From JAZDFC01 sp043808235 (lineage in GTDB: Bacteria > Bacteroidota > Ignavibacteria > Ignavibacteriales > Melioribacteraceae), in the NCBI GenBank assembly GCA_043808235.1, contig JAZDFC010000111.1:1-64000 (forward strand): a DNA stretch of 64,000 bases, given 5' to 3'. Position 1 is the stretch's first letter. Each line of letters begins with the position of its first letter. Made by a program: the position numbers and the translations under genes. Shown piece by piece: positions 18,800-29,710 of this stretch. The notes beneath the pieces are model-generated. The model saw nothing but the letters and a program-made list of their open reading frames with translations, did no database searches and had not been told where the DNA came from.

Positions 18800-19978
18800 T
18801 TAAATCCCCCTCGGGAATCCTTTAACAGCTTCCGGTGCAGCTCCCCATCCCATCAACAAAGTAAATCTAAGAGTATCAGATAACGGATGGTTTTCGCCGC
18901 CCTGGAAAACATCGGTTGTAATATAGCTGAAATCAAATCCGTAAATATCATAACGGATACCGGCGCCGAGTGTCATAAATTTTCTGTTGCCGTAATTAGG
19001 ATCTTCGTAAAACAATCCTACTCTTAATGCGAACATAAAATCTTCGGGAACACCGTACCAGTATTCAAGGCCCATTGAAGTAACAATATCTCTAAGTTCT
19101 TCGCCAAAAGATTGATCGCCCCAGGCTGTGAAAACGGCGGTATAGAATGGATCTTTTTCTTTAGAAACTCCATCGCTCGTATCAGCATCAGGTCTGCTAA
19201 CTAACAGCTTGCTAAAGTCCAAAGAATAGGTTAATGAATTGTAATCATCCTGGAATAATCTTACAGCAGTTCCCAATCTAAAATTGGTTGGGATTGGATC
19301 TGCCTGAGCTTTATCAATGTAATAAATTTCCGGGCCAAGGTTGCTCAAATTCATTCCAATGCTTAATTGATTTCCCATATCTCCGATCAACGGCAGTTCG
19401 AGCACTTCAGGGCGCCACATTGCAGCTATGTCAAAACTAACCGAAGTAGCAACACCGGATCCTTGTTCGCCTGCTGTTGGTTGATCCGAAAGCCGGCTAT
19501 GGATTACTCGGAAATTAAAACCAAGTCCCCAATCGGTGGAAAGTTTGGTTGCATAACCAACTGTTAAAGCGGCATCGAAGGAACGAAACGTTCCAATAAT
19601 TTCCGGACTTGCTTCACCAGTTCTGGCAAATTCACCAAAGTTCATATAAGTAATACTTGCCGTTACGCTTCCGCTTATTTCTTCAATGTATTGTCTATAT
19701 GTTAAATAATCGTAGAAAAGGTCGAGATTAAATTGCGGCAGCCAGTTACTGTGCGTAATACTTAGTTCGGAACCGGACAAAAAGGCGATACCGGCCGGAT
19801 TCCAAAATATTGCCGCAGAGTTATCAGCCAAACCAGCACCGGATTCACCCATACCACCTGCACGTGAATCGGGAGCGAGTTGTAGAAATGCTACGGCAGC
19901 TTCACCCTGTGCGTTAATCTTTTCATTTAATCCAACGATAAAAACCAACATGATCAAAATCATCATCAGTCTTTTCAT
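18800..19978 (-). CDS. PorV/PorQ family outer-membrane protein (T9SS)
   Basis: An outer-membrane beta-barrel of the PorV/PorQ family. In the type IX system PorV shuttles cargo to the PorU sortase. The signal peptide MKRLMMILIMLVFIVGLNEKINA is followed by GEAAVAFLQLAPDSRAGGMGESG and AIFWNPAGIAFL, the family hallmark. The start at 19978 has a GGAGG site 8 bases upstream; the in-frame TTG at 19993 overlaps that site and is rejected. It sits between porU and the M6-like gene, about 45 bases downstream of porU. Confidence 0.88.
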   Translation of the reverse strand: MKRLMMILIMLVFIVGLNEKINAQGEAAVAFLQLAPDSRAGGMGESGAGLADNSAAIFWNPAGIAFLSGSELSITHSNWLPQFNLDLFYDYLTYRQYIEEISGSVTASITYMNFGEFARTGEASPEIIGTFRSFDAALTVGYATKLSTDWGLGFNFRVIHSRLSDQPTAGEQGSGVATSVSFDIAAMWRPEVLELPLIGDMGNQLSIGMNLSNLGPEIYYIDKAQADPIPTNFRLGTAVRLFQDDYNSLTYSLDFSKLLVSRPDADTSDGVSKEKDPFYTAVFTAWGDQSFGEELRDIVTSMGLEYWYGVPEDFMFALRVGLFYEDPNYGNRKFMTLGAGIRYDIYGFDFSYITTDVFQGGENHPLSDTLRFTLLMGWGAAPEAVKGFPRGI

Positions 19979-20023
19979 TTTATATTCCTCCAAATAAATA
20001 ATGATATATTGCTTAAATAAATT

Positions 20024-23000
20024 TTACCTAATTACAGCTAATTTTCCAAGGACATTTTGATTATACTGTCCGTCGATAGTTTTAATGTTTAATTTATACA
20101 AATAAGTTCCATTGGCAATTACAGAACCATCGGCATCTCTGCCATCCCAATAGATTTTTACAAATTTATCATTCACATTATTCTCCTCAATTTCTTTAAT
20201 TAACCTTCCGGCGACAGTATATACTTTTATCTTGATATCTATCATCGAAGTTAAATTATGCTGGAATGTGAATACAGTAAAATCACTGAACGGATTCGGA
20301 TAGTTGTAAACATCCCGCACAGTAAGTTCACCGGAGTTAACAACTGTGAAATTGTTTTCATCGATTCCGCCGTTGTTGAATACGTCCCAGGCTTTAATTT
20401 TAATATTATAGTCACCCGGTTCCATGTCAACAAACTTATATTCAATTTTTCCTGACTTCCCGCCGGCATCCATGTCGCCAATAAAATATTCCGTAAAATC
20501 GATTGGATTCTCCTCGTCATTGTTAAGGATTCCTTCTAATTTATGACCGACGCCGGTTCCTGTTGTATTCAATCCTGTTCCATCTTCCAACTTCACGAAT
20601 AATGTGAAATCGGGATTGACGAGATATGAACTCTGGGTACTTATTTCATCGTAATAGATTTCTATTTCCGGACCTTTATTATCATTAACTACTGACGAAT
20701 CGGAGCCGCCCACTAAAATCTGATTTGTGAATCCCAATCCATCGGTTTCATCATTAAGTATGTAGGCTAAAATCTTTCCGTTTTTATTTTCGTAAGAAAT
20801 ATCTTTTGGAACCGTAAAGCTGACGTTGAAAATTCCATTCTCAACGGATGCGCGTCCTCTAAAAATTAGCCCGCCCTGTACTTTCATCGAATAATTGATA
20901 TCGCTGAGGTTAACTTTTCTTTCGGAATCAAAAACGCTTATGATTGCCTCGCCGTTAAATCCAGTATTAATACCTCCGTCGGAATTGCGCACTGTGCCTT
21001 TTATGTTAACATTGCTCAATGCCCTTATCTGAATATCGCCATTGAACCCGCCTCCATTGAGTGAATCGATTGAAGCTTCAACACGCGGCTGATTCAACCG
21101 GAGTACAGGTTCACAAAAGAGATGAAATTTTTCATCGTTAGTATTTGTGCGTATCTGCTTTAGATTAAAATAAGCTTTGCCAATCGGGACAGGCAAGTTT
21201 TGGCTATCGCGGTTTCCAAAAAGATTTTCATAGAAAATATTATTAAGCGCTGCGTTATCATTCGATATTACCGGACGGTCGGCAGATAATCCGCCAATCA
21301 TTCCCCTATCTTCGAGTAAAAGCATCTCTTCGGTTCCGCTTTGTAAATTCGTATCGTCGTACTTACCAAAATCACAAGTGGCCGCAGTTAGAAAAAAGTA
21401 GTCTTTATTTTTAAATTGGGCAATGTTAACATTTCGATCAAATATAACCTCGTGCGCCCAAATATCGGGGTTGCCATGGCCGGTATAATTTAATGTCAAC
21501 GTCCCCGCGTTAACTGCATTTATTACTGCTTCATTAACCGATGGCTTCCTTCTTCCGAGGGCTGTATTAACGGTTGGATATGCCGATAAATAAATTTTGT
21601 TCTTATCAATATAATCCGGGATATAAAAAGTGGCCAAATCTTCAGATTGGTCAGTATGCAACGACCCATCATTTCCTGTTGAGGTTAAACCATCATCGGC
21701 AATAAGTGTAATCAAATTCCGCCACAAACCCTTGTCCGATTCATTTTCATAGTATTTGATTTTATCGATAGCAATCTGTGCATCTTCAACGGTATTTATA
21801 TTTAATCTTGATATCGCAACATCAACTTTTTTATCACTGCCGCTTATCCTTGCATAATAATCATCAGTAGGATAGGCGAACACCCAATTGAAAGATTCCA
21901 CCGATTGGTATGTCGGGATAAAATTATTGTTATATCCTTCGGCATTCAACACATCGTAGGTACCGTCGCCAAATAATAAAACATAAAATGGTTTGGTTTG
22001 CCAGTTAGTAAAAGCAAATTTTAGAAAATTCCTGATTGCAGTCGGATCAACCAATCCGCCTGAAAATTCATTAAAAATCTCATCGATATAAACCAGCTCT
22101 GTCGAAAACTTAAAATCGGATTCGCTCGTTCTGTACGTCTTTAAAGTCTGAGCTTCGGTTCCAAAATTTTTATGGGTAATAATAATATATTCGGTACCCG
22201 GTGCAATACCATGGAGATTCGAATTCTCGATCTGTGTCCCATTTGAAGGTGTCAAAAATTTCGTTGAACAAATCCCCAAATATTTGGATGGTGAGCCTTG
22301 TGCTTCATAGGCTTGGAACTTGAACTGTCCACCGCTTAAAGACAAAGGACTTACCTTTTGCACATCAGAATAATTGGTAATGTCGAATACATATATATCA
22401 CTATTATTGAAATTTGAGAAAGTATATTGAGCCAAATTGCTTACATTATTTGCGTAAACATATAAAATATCGTCGGCAGCCATTAGCGCCCGCGGATATA
22501 TAATTTCAAAGTAATTAAGGTAGCCAAAATTCGATTCGCCGCAGGTGAATTCAAATCTCAATATACTTCTATTATCTGTAATTGTGCCGTTATATACTGC
22601 ATTTAATTTATGCAAACGGCCTGACGAATATATGCCATTAATGCCGGTGAGGTTGGTATTGATTAAATTGGTTCCGCTCTCATCTACCTTTAACTGAAGA
22701 ACGCTGCTTGAATAATTCAAAAAGGAAATTTGATATTTTATTTCTCCGCTGATTAAATGTGGAAGAGAAGTTAAATATGTTTCGGTTTGGTCGGAAGCAG
22801 AGAATTCATTCCCTACGTATATTCTGCCGCCTTCTTCTTTGTTGAATTTGTTTTCTTCAAATGAAACATATGATTTGGTTGAAGTCTGCTCAACAAAAGA
22901 GGATTCATTCAAAGAGTTTTGTGTGGACATCCGTTTACCGACAGAACCACCCGATGTGATGAAGTAATAATTCTCATTCGAGTATAAATGCATTTGCCGT

Positions 23001-23980
23001 TCTACCTGCTGCGTAGCTGGATTGTGTTCCCAAAAATTAATTCCTCTACCATAAAATAAAATGTAATCGCCTTCGTCAAAACGTCCGTCCTCTTCACCCG
23101 AAATAAATATTGCATTTTCTACCAAATCACTGGTAACTGCATCGGTAATGTCTTCGGAAAGAACATAACCGCCATTGTTAAAAATTTTGATTGTCCGGGG
23201 ATCGACGGATGCAGCGTCAATTCCAAAACTCGATAATTTGCTGCGATCTATTTTATAAATACCTTCTTCCGTTACCGGAAATTTATACCAGGTTCCAGTC
23301 GATAAAACAGAAGCGGCATTAATTTTTCTCAGCTCATTTTTTACAGAATGGAGTCCCCAGCTTTTCGCAACATGATAATTCAGCACAACATCCGATAAGT
23401 AATCCTCGTTGATTTCGAAATAACTGCCGGAGTTTCTGCCATAGTTAATTTGAAAAACAACTTTTTTGTAAATGGTTATTTTTTGCGATGCCGGATCAAA
23501 TTGAACCGGACGGATGACGATACTTTGGACCTGTAGATCGCGAACAAGACCGAATTCACCAAAACCGACCAGGTCCGTTGCAGCAAGTTCATTATAATTA
23601 TCATTTATTTTATAATTCGTAGAATATCCTTTTTCATTCTTTTGCAGTTCCGGCACAGGTAATAATTTTCCGCTTATCAAATAAGAATCAGCCGACAAGA
23701 TTTGAACTGTATTCCCGGTTTCGGATGGGACGCCAATATTTATCTCGCGAACGGGAATAGCTGGCCTGCCCGGCAACATCGAAGATTCATAGAATCCGTT
23801 AAACAAGAATATTTTTTTGTACAGTTGACTGTCGATTAAAATCTCTGAAGAATCAGTAAGAATAGGTTTATATTCAAAAACAATTGAAGATGCGCTTGAG
23901 GAGAGAATTTTTATATCCTGAGCGAATGATACCGATAGATATAAAAAGAGGAAAATCATAATTGAGAGTCTGCACTTCAT
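20024..23980 (-). CDS. porU: Type IX secretion system sortase PorU (copy 1)
   Basis: Gingipain-like (C25) sortase that cleaves T9SS cargo sorting domains and links the cargo to the cell surface. A signal peptide (ending SVSFAQ) is followed by a long N-terminal domain, then the C25 catalytic domain with His (about 833, NYTGHGN) and Cys (about 868, TAATCDFGKYD). A beta-rich region and a sorting-like C-terminal domain (YNYPNPFSDFTVFTF ... GKLAVIR) follow. At 1318 residues it is in the PorU range. It heads the operon with porV. A closely similar paralogue lies immediately upstream. Confidence 0.9.
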   Translation of the reverse strand: MKCRLSIMIFLFLYLSVSFAQDIKILSSSASSIVFEYKPILTDSSEILIDSQLYKKIFLFNGFYESSMLPGRPAIPVREINIGVPSETGNTVQILSADSYLISGKLLPVPELQKNEKGYSTNYKINDNYNELAATDLVGFGEFGLVRDLQVQSIVIRPVQFDPASQKITIYKKVVFQINYGRNSGSYFEINEDYLSDVVLNYHVAKSWGLHSVKNELRKINAASVLSTGTWYKFPVTEEGIYKIDRSKLSSFGIDAASVDPRTIKIFNNGGYVLSEDITDAVTSDLVENAIFISGEEDGRFDEGDYILFYGRGINFWEHNPATQQVERQMHLYSNENYYFITSGGSVGKRMSTQNSLNESSFVEQTSTKSYVSFEENKFNKEEGGRIYVGNEFSASDQTETYLTSLPHLISGEIKYQISFLNYSSSVLQLKVDESGTNLINTNLTGINGIYSSGRLHKLNAVYNGTITDNRSILRFEFTCGESNFGYLNYFEIIYPRALMAADDILYVYANNVSNLAQYTFSNFNNSDIYVFDITNYSDVQKVSPLSLSGGQFKFQAYEAQGSPSKYLGICSTKFLTPSNGTQIENSNLHGIAPGTEYIIITHKNFGTEAQTLKTYRTSESDFKFSTELVYIDEIFNEFSGGLVDPTAIRNFLKFAFTNWQTKPFYVLLFGDGTYDVLNAEGYNNNFIPTYQSVESFNWVFAYPTDDYYARISGSDKKVDVAISRLNINTVEDAQIAIDKIKYYENESDKGLWRNLITLIADDGLTSTGNDGSLHTDQSEDLATFYIPDYIDKNKIYLSAYPTVNTALGRRKPSVNEAVINAVNAGTLTLNYTGHGNPDIWAHEVIFDRNVNIAQFKNKDYFFLTAATCDFGKYDDTNLQSGTEEMLLLEDRGMIGGLSADRPVISNDNAALNNIFYENLFGNRDSQNLPVPIGKAYFNLKQIRTNTNDEKFHLFCEPVLRLNQPRVEASIDSLNGGGFNGDIQIRALSNVNIKGTVRNSDGGINTGFNGEAIISVFDSERKVNLSDINYSMKVQGGLIFRGRASVENGIFNVSFTVPKDISYENKNGKILAYILNDETDGLGFTNQILVGGSDSSVVNDNKGPEIEIYYDEISTQSSYLVNPDFTLFVKLEDGTGLNTTGTGVGHKLEGILNNDEENPIDFTEYFIGDMDAGGKSGKIEYKFVDMEPGDYNIKIKAWDVFNNGGIDENNFTVVNSGELTVRDVYNYPNPFSDFTVFTFQHNLTSMIDIKIKVYTVAGRLIKEIEENNVNDKFVKIYWDGRDADGSVIANGTYLYKLNIKTIDGQYNQNVLGKLAVIR

Positions 23981-24258
23981 TTAACTAACTCCACTTCTTA
24001 AACGGGTTCTAAAATCGAACCTCAGTTAGAAAATAATCCACATATATTGAAAAAACAATGCAGTAGCAAATCTCTCTATAAAACTTTCCTAAAATTTTGA
24101 TTGAAATTTAGGTGTTGACCCTAATTGTGTCAAGTCATTTTAAAAGACACAGGGAATTTTATCAAAACTTTACCTATTAATCCATTATTTTTAGAAAAAA
24201 AGTGAATTTTGTCTTAATCGCTGTTACCTGATTCGATTCAGCCAAATTCATATTCTTA

Positions 24259-27200
24259 CTATCTGATGATGCACAGCTTTCCTAATACACCCTGATTTGT
24301 TTGCCCATCATCGGAATTAATTTGTATTTTGTACAAGTAAGTACCATTCGCAATTGCTGAACCATCTGCATCTCTTCCGTCCCAGAATATTTTTACAAAT
24401 TTATCACTTACATTCTGCTGTTCGATTTCCTTTATCAATCTACCGGCAACGGTATAAATTTTTATTTTAACATCAATCGCTGATGTTAGGTTGTGTTGAA
24501 ATGTAAATACTGTGAAATCACTGAATGGATTGGGGTAATTATAAACATCTCTAATTGTTAATCCGGTTGAACTTACGACACAAAAATTATTTTCCGCTGT
24601 ACCTCCATTATTAAAAACATCCCATGCATTGATTCTGATACTATAATCACCCGGCTCCAAATCAATAAATTCATATTCAATCATTCCGGATTTCCCGCCA
24701 GCATTCAAGTCGCCGATAAAGTAATCCGTAAAATCAATCGGATTCTCCTCATCACCATTTAGTATTCCCTCCAATTTATGCCCAATTCCCGAACCGGTGG
24801 TATTTAATCCTGTTTCATCTTCTATTTTAACGAAAAGTTTAAAGTCGGGATTTACCAGGTATGAACTTTCAATATCCGGTTCATCATAAAATATTTCTAT
24901 TTCCGGTCCTTTGTTGTCGTTCACTTTAGTTGTATCAAATCCACCAATAACAATTTTATTTGTAAAACCGAATCCATCGGATTCATCATTTAGGATATAA
25001 GCCGATAATTTCCCATTCTTGTTTTCATACGAAATATCTTTCGGTACAATAAAACTTGCTTCGAACTCTCCGCCGGTGATTGACGCCCTCCCTCTAAAAA
25101 TCAATCCGCCTTGTACTGTTACCGAAAAATCTATATCACTTAGATAAACTGAATTCTCCGAATCGAAGACACTAATCAAAGCCTCGCCATCGTAACTATT
25201 GTCCGCGCTTCCATCCGATTTAAGCACACTTCCTTTTATTATCACCTCGCCGAGAGCTTTTAATTGAACTTCGCTGTTAAGATTTCTTCCATTCAAAGAA
25301 TCAATAGATGCAGTTAATTCCGGCTGACTCAACCTGAGAACCGGCTCGCCGAATAGATGAAACTTTTCATCGTTAATGCCGCTATATTTTTGTTTTGTAT
25401 TGAATAACGCCATGCCAATAGTATGAGGCAAATCGTTAGCATCCTTGCCGTCAAACAGTTTTTGGTAGAACAAATTATTGAGTTCTGAATTGCTTGTCCC
25501 CTCCACCGCACGCGATGCAGCTATTCCTCCAATCATTCCTCCACCTTCAAGCAGCAACATTTTTTCAGCGCCGGAGGCCAAACCCGGATTGTCGTATTTT
25601 CCAAATTCACAAGTAGCAGCGGTAAGAAAAAATAGTTTATCATTTTTAAATTGATTCAGATTCACAGAACAATCAAGCGCCTCTTCATGCGCCCAGACTT
25701 TCTCGTTTCCATGGCCTGTATAATTTAGTAATAGTGTTCCGGCATTAACAGCATTTACGATGGCTTCATTCACACCGGGCTTCCTTCTTCCAAGTGTAGT
25801 TAGTACTGTTGGGTACATTGATAAATAAATTCTATTTTTATCGAAATATTTCGGGACATAATTATTTGCGAGATCTTCGACTTGCTTTGTATGCTGATTC
25901 CCATCGTCGCCCTTTGTCGTTAATCCGTCATCCGCTACCAATGTAATTAAGTTTCTCCACAATCCTCGTCCGGATTCATTTTCATAAAATTTAATTTTAT
26001 CGATATAAATCTCAGCTTCTTCCTGAGAGTTAACATTCAATCGCGACAATGCTAAATCGACCTTTTTATCCGTGCCGATAATCCTTGCATAATAATCATC
26101 ATATGGATATGAAAAGACGTAGTTGAATGATTCTTCTGTTTGAAATGTCGGGATAAAATTATTGCCCTTCGCTTCTGTATCTAAAACATCATAACTTCCA
26201 TCGCCAAAAAGTAAAACATAAAACGGTTTAATCTGCCAGTTGTTGTAAGCGTACTTTAAAAAATTTCTAATTGCAGTCGGATCAATTATCCCACCCGAAA
26301 ATTCGTTGTATATTTCGTCGATGTAAAAAACTTTTGTCGAAAATTTATTTAGTGATTCACTATTTCGATAATCTGCGAGAGTTTCGGTTTCCTCCGAAAA
26401 ATTTTTGTTCGCAATAATAACATATTCCGAACCGCTTGTATTTCCATGAATATCTGAATTACTAATTTGACTTCCGGCGGGAGGAGTCAAAATTTTATTC
26501 GAACAAATTCCAAAATATTTTGATAGACTGCCTTTGGTCCTAGCTGATTGGAATTTAAACTGACCTCCGCTTAGCATAAGCGGATTAATTCTATTCACTT
26601 CAGAAAAATTAGTGACATCGAAAACAAGTATGTCGCTGTTACCGAAGTTTGAAAATGTATATTGGATAACCGAGGTTGTATCAAGCGAATAAACATACAA
26701 AATATCATCCGATGCCATCATTGCCATCGGATATACTATTTCAAAATAATCGAGATAACCGAAGTCGCCGGGACCGGGAATATATTCAATCCTCAGCATG
26801 CTTCTATTCTCTGTGAAGACTCCGTTGTATTCTGCACTTAGATTATACAATTTCCCTGTCGAATAATAACCATTCGAACCATCGATGCTTTTATTTAAAA
26901 GTGTAGTTCCGCTTTCATCTATTTTTAATTGATGATATTCGCTGGAGTAGTTCACAAATGAAAATTGATAATTCACTTCGCCGGGAATAAGATGCGGCAG
27001 AGAAGTAACATAAGTTTTAGAGGTACTGGAAGCAGAGAATTCATCTCCAACATAAATTTTTCCACTGCCGTCCTTATTAATCTTGTCTTCCTCAAACGAA
27101 TGATATGAATGAGTTGAATTTTGTTCGAAGTAGGTTAATTCGTTCAGCGAATTCTTTTGTACCATCCTTTTACCGTTGGCGCCGCCGGATGTAATGAAAT

Positions 27201-28212
27201 AATAATTTGCTTTAGAGTACCAATGCTTTCGCCTTACAGCTTGTTTTGCTGAATTATCATATTCCCAAAAATTTGTACCTCTTCCGTAAAATAGAATATA
27301 ATCGCCTTCGTCAAATTTGCCGTCTTCTTCGCCAAAGATTAATACAGCATTCTCTATCAGATCATCCGCAGCCTCATCATTCACCCCTTCCGGCAGAATA
27401 TATCCGCCATTGTTATATATCTTTATCGTTCGCGGATCTACAGTTGCTGCGTCGATGCCATAAGAAGATAATTTGCTTCGATCAATTTTGTAAATACCTT
27501 CTTCCGTTACGGGGAATTTGAACCATGTACCGTTCGAGAGAGCCGAGGAAGAATTTATTTTTCGCAATTCATCGCGCATAGTAACGATTCCCCAATTTTT
27601 TGCTACGCTGAAATTCAAAACAACATCCGATAAATATTCTTCGGATATCTCGGAATAATTATTTCCAGTTCTGCCATAGTTAATTCGAAAAAGAATTTTT
27701 TTATGGATTGTAATTTTTTGCGATACGGGATCAAATTGTATGGGATGCATAATAATATTTTGTACTTGTAAATTTCTTACAATTCCAAATTCACCGAACC
27801 CTATAATTTCAAATGAGGATGGATTAGTATATTCATTCTTGATTTTATAATCAGCAGAAAAACCAAACTCATCTCTTTGATATTCGGGAACCGGTGTTAA
27901 TCTACCGTCAATTGAATATGAATCTGTCTCAAGAATTTGAATAGTATTTCCATACTCCGAAGGTACCCCGACGCAGACCTCTCGTATCGGAGTTTCCGGA
28001 TTACCGGCGACTAAAGCGGGATCTGTAAAACCATTCAGTATCGAAAATCTTTTGTATAGTTGATTATCAATTAACACCGATGAAGAATCTGTGATGGTTG
28101 CTTTATATTCAATAACAATTGATGAGGAAGTTGACGAAATAATTTTTATGTCCTGCCCAAACGAAAATGTAACAATGAAGAAAAGAATTATTATCGTGAA
28201 TCTGCTTTTCAT
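24259..28212 (-). CDS. Type IX secretion system sortase PorU paralogue (copy 2)
   Basis: Clearly similar over its entire length to the downstream PorU and of equal size. It keeps the catalytic His (NYTGHGN, about 832) and Cys (TAATCEFGKYD, about 868), the DYILFYGRGTNFWE block and the C-terminal YNYPNPFSDFTVFTF sorting-like domain. The start at 28212 follows GAGGAT with good spacing; the ATG at 28224 overlaps that site. The copies are separated by 278 non-coding bases, so this one may have its own transcript. Two intact sortases may divide cargo, or one may be redundant. Confidence 0.88.
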   Translation of the reverse strand: MKSRFTIIILFFIVTFSFGQDIKIISSTSSSIVIEYKATITDSSSVLIDNQLYKRFSILNGFTDPALVAGNPETPIREVCVGVPSEYGNTIQILETDSYSIDGRLTPVPEYQRDEFGFSADYKIKNEYTNPSSFEIIGFGEFGIVRNLQVQNIIMHPIQFDPVSQKITIHKKILFRINYGRTGNNYSEISEEYLSDVVLNFSVAKNWGIVTMRDELRKINSSSALSNGTWFKFPVTEEGIYKIDRSKLSSYGIDAATVDPRTIKIYNNGGYILPEGVNDEAADDLIENAVLIFGEEDGKFDEGDYILFYGRGTNFWEYDNSAKQAVRRKHWYSKANYYFITSGGANGKRMVQKNSLNELTYFEQNSTHSYHSFEEDKINKDGSGKIYVGDEFSASSTSKTYVTSLPHLIPGEVNYQFSFVNYSSEYHQLKIDESGTTLLNKSIDGSNGYYSTGKLYNLSAEYNGVFTENRSMLRIEYIPGPGDFGYLDYFEIVYPMAMMASDDILYVYSLDTTSVIQYTFSNFGNSDILVFDVTNFSEVNRINPLMLSGGQFKFQSARTKGSLSKYFGICSNKILTPPAGSQISNSDIHGNTSGSEYVIIANKNFSEETETLADYRNSESLNKFSTKVFYIDEIYNEFSGGIIDPTAIRNFLKYAYNNWQIKPFYVLLFGDGSYDVLDTEAKGNNFIPTFQTEESFNYVFSYPYDDYYARIIGTDKKVDLALSRLNVNSQEEAEIYIDKIKFYENESGRGLWRNLITLVADDGLTTKGDDGNQHTKQVEDLANNYVPKYFDKNRIYLSMYPTVLTTLGRRKPGVNEAIVNAVNAGTLLLNYTGHGNEKVWAHEEALDCSVNLNQFKNDKLFFLTAATCEFGKYDNPGLASGAEKMLLLEGGGMIGGIAASRAVEGTSNSELNNLFYQKLFDGKDANDLPHTIGMALFNTKQKYSGINDEKFHLFGEPVLRLSQPELTASIDSLNGRNLNSEVQLKALGEVIIKGSVLKSDGSADNSYDGEALISVFDSENSVYLSDIDFSVTVQGGLIFRGRASITGGEFEASFIVPKDISYENKNGKLSAYILNDESDGFGFTNKIVIGGFDTTKVNDNKGPEIEIFYDEPDIESSYLVNPDFKLFVKIEDETGLNTTGSGIGHKLEGILNGDEENPIDFTDYFIGDLNAGGKSGMIEYEFIDLEPGDYSIRINAWDVFNNGGTAENNFCVVSSTGLTIRDVYNYPNPFSDFTVFTFQHNLTSAIDVKIKIYTVAGRLIKEIEQQNVSDKFVKIFWDGRDADGSAIANGTYLYKIQINSDDGQTNQGVLGKLCIIR

Positions 28213-28420
28213 TAATATCCTCATTACCGCCAGAAATGGAATTACAAAATCTATGTTAACTAAAAAAAAGAAATTAAATGTTAACCGTCATCGCTTGAAA
28301 TTTTATAATAATCTGTTAATGAAAATTATGTAAGGTAGATCGACTGTTCAAGTCACTTTTTGATGACCATGATTCAGCGTATTAGCTACTGAAATGTGAA
28401 TCGAATCGGGATTGGAAAAA

Positions 28421-28990
28421 TTATAATCCCAAAATCTGTTTATCCTTTTTCATCGCGCCGATACAGAATTGAATATGCTCGTCGAGATTTACTCCGAGCA
28501 ATTCCGCACCTTTAAGGATGTCTTCCCTGTTCACAGCGCGGGCGAATGCTTTGTCTTTCATTTTCTTTTTTACAGATGAGACTTCCACTTCATCAATCGA
28601 ACGGCTGGGACGGACATAAGTAACAGCCGTAATAAATCCGGCAAGTTCATCGCAAGCGTATAAAACTTTTTGCAGTTGAGTTTCTCTCGGAATGCCTGAG
28701 TAATCAGCATGAGACATAATTGCATTTCTAAATTCATCATCGAATCCTTTCCCTTTTAATATCTCCGAACCTCTGAAAGGATGTTCTTCCATTGTTGGAA
28801 ACATTTCGTAATCAAAATCATGCAGAAGCGCAACGTTACCCCAATAATTAATATCTTCGCCGAATTTCTCAGCGTAAGCTTTTACGCATGATTCAACTGC
28901 GAATGCATGTTTCAATAAACTATCGCTCCCGGTGTATTCATTTAAAATATTCAAACAGAATTCTCTATTTCTCATAAAATCAGTTTCCAT
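28421..28990 (-). CDS. HD-domain metal-dependent phosphohydrolase
   Basis: A small cytoplasmic HD protein of 189 residues. The motif ALLHDFDYEMFP provides the HD pair near residue 52, preceded by a helical His (LLKHAFAVES) and followed by EHPFRGSEIL and SHADYSG, matching the H...HD...D layout. It is related to HDIG-type hydrolases; the substrate is unknown. The start at 28990 follows AAGGAAA. It is close to nth but separated by about 78 bases. Confidence 0.82.
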   Translation of the reverse strand: METDFMRNREFCLNILNEYTGSDSLLKHAFAVESCVKAYAEKFGEDINYWGNVALLHDFDYEMFPTMEEHPFRGSEILKGKGFDDEFRNAIMSHADYSGIPRETQLQKVLYACDELAGFITAVTYVRPSRSIDEVEVSSVKKKMKDKAFARAVNREDILKGAELLGVNLDEHIQFCIGAMKKDKQILGL

Positions 28991-29068
28991 AATTTTTCCT
29001 TTTCTTTAATGAAGCCCGGCTTTTAACCTTTTATTTCGAGCACTAAAAGACGGGCTTCTCAATGAAAA

Positions 29069-29710
29069 TTATTTTTGTTTATAACCCGGACATAGTTTCG
29101 CTAAAATACATTCATCACACTTTGGACGGCGTGCAATGCAAACCAATCTTCCGTGCGTTGCCAGCCAGTGCGATGAATTGATCCAGTAACTTTCAGGCAG
29201 CAATTCTTTTAACCGGGATTCAATTTCTTCCGGATTATCCGATTCGATGAATCCAAGTAAGTTTGATAATCTTTTCACATGTGTATCCACCGCAATTGCC
29301 GGGATGCCGAATGCATTCCCCGCAACAACAGACGCAGTCTTTCTCCCAACACCTGGTAGTTTTACCAATTCATCAAAGTCAGCCGGTACTTTTCCACCAT
29401 AATTTTTTATAAGCACATCGCAGCAGTTTTTAATACTCTTCGCTTTCTGTTTATAAAATCCGGTCGAGAAAATGTCTCTTTCAAGTTCATCTCCGGCGAC
29501 TTTTAAATAGTCTTGTGGCTTTTTATATTTTTTAAAGAGAGTCTTTGTGACAATGTTAACTCTCTCATCTGTACACTGAGCTGAAAGTATTGTTGAGATC
29601 AGCAGTTCAAACGGATTTGAATATTCGAGCTCAGGTTTTACTTCCGGGTAAATCTCACCGAGCTTATCAAATATTTTTTTCGCGAAATCTTTTTCTTTTT
29701 TATTCGGCAT
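29069..29710 (-). CDS. nth: Endonuclease III (DNA glycosylase/AP lyase)
   Basis: Excises oxidised pyrimidines and cleaves AP sites in base-excision repair. The helix-hairpin-helix motif LPGVGRKTASVVAGNAF carries the catalytic Lys, and AVDTHVKRLSN the catalytic Asp. The C-terminal cysteine pattern C-x6-C-x2-C-x5-C (CIARRPKCDECILAKLC) binds the 4Fe-4S cluster. Length 213 is typical. Its start overlaps the end of the ferredoxin gene by 11 bases. Confidence 0.96.
   Translation of the reverse strand: MPNKKEKDFAKKIFDKLGEIYPEVKPELEYSNPFELLISTILSAQCTDERVNIVTKTLFKKYKKPQDYLKVAGDELERDIFSTGFYKQKAKSIKNCCDVLIKNYGGKVPADFDELVKLPGVGRKTASVVAGNAFGIPAIAVDTHVKRLSNLLGFIESDNPEEIESRLKELLPESYWINSSHWLATHGRLVCIARRPKCDECILAKLCPGYKQK

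Noticed and set aside
24005..24021. Small hairpin GGTTC/GAACC before porU copy 1
   Set aside because: Only 5 bp, no T run; too weak to call a terminator or attenuator.
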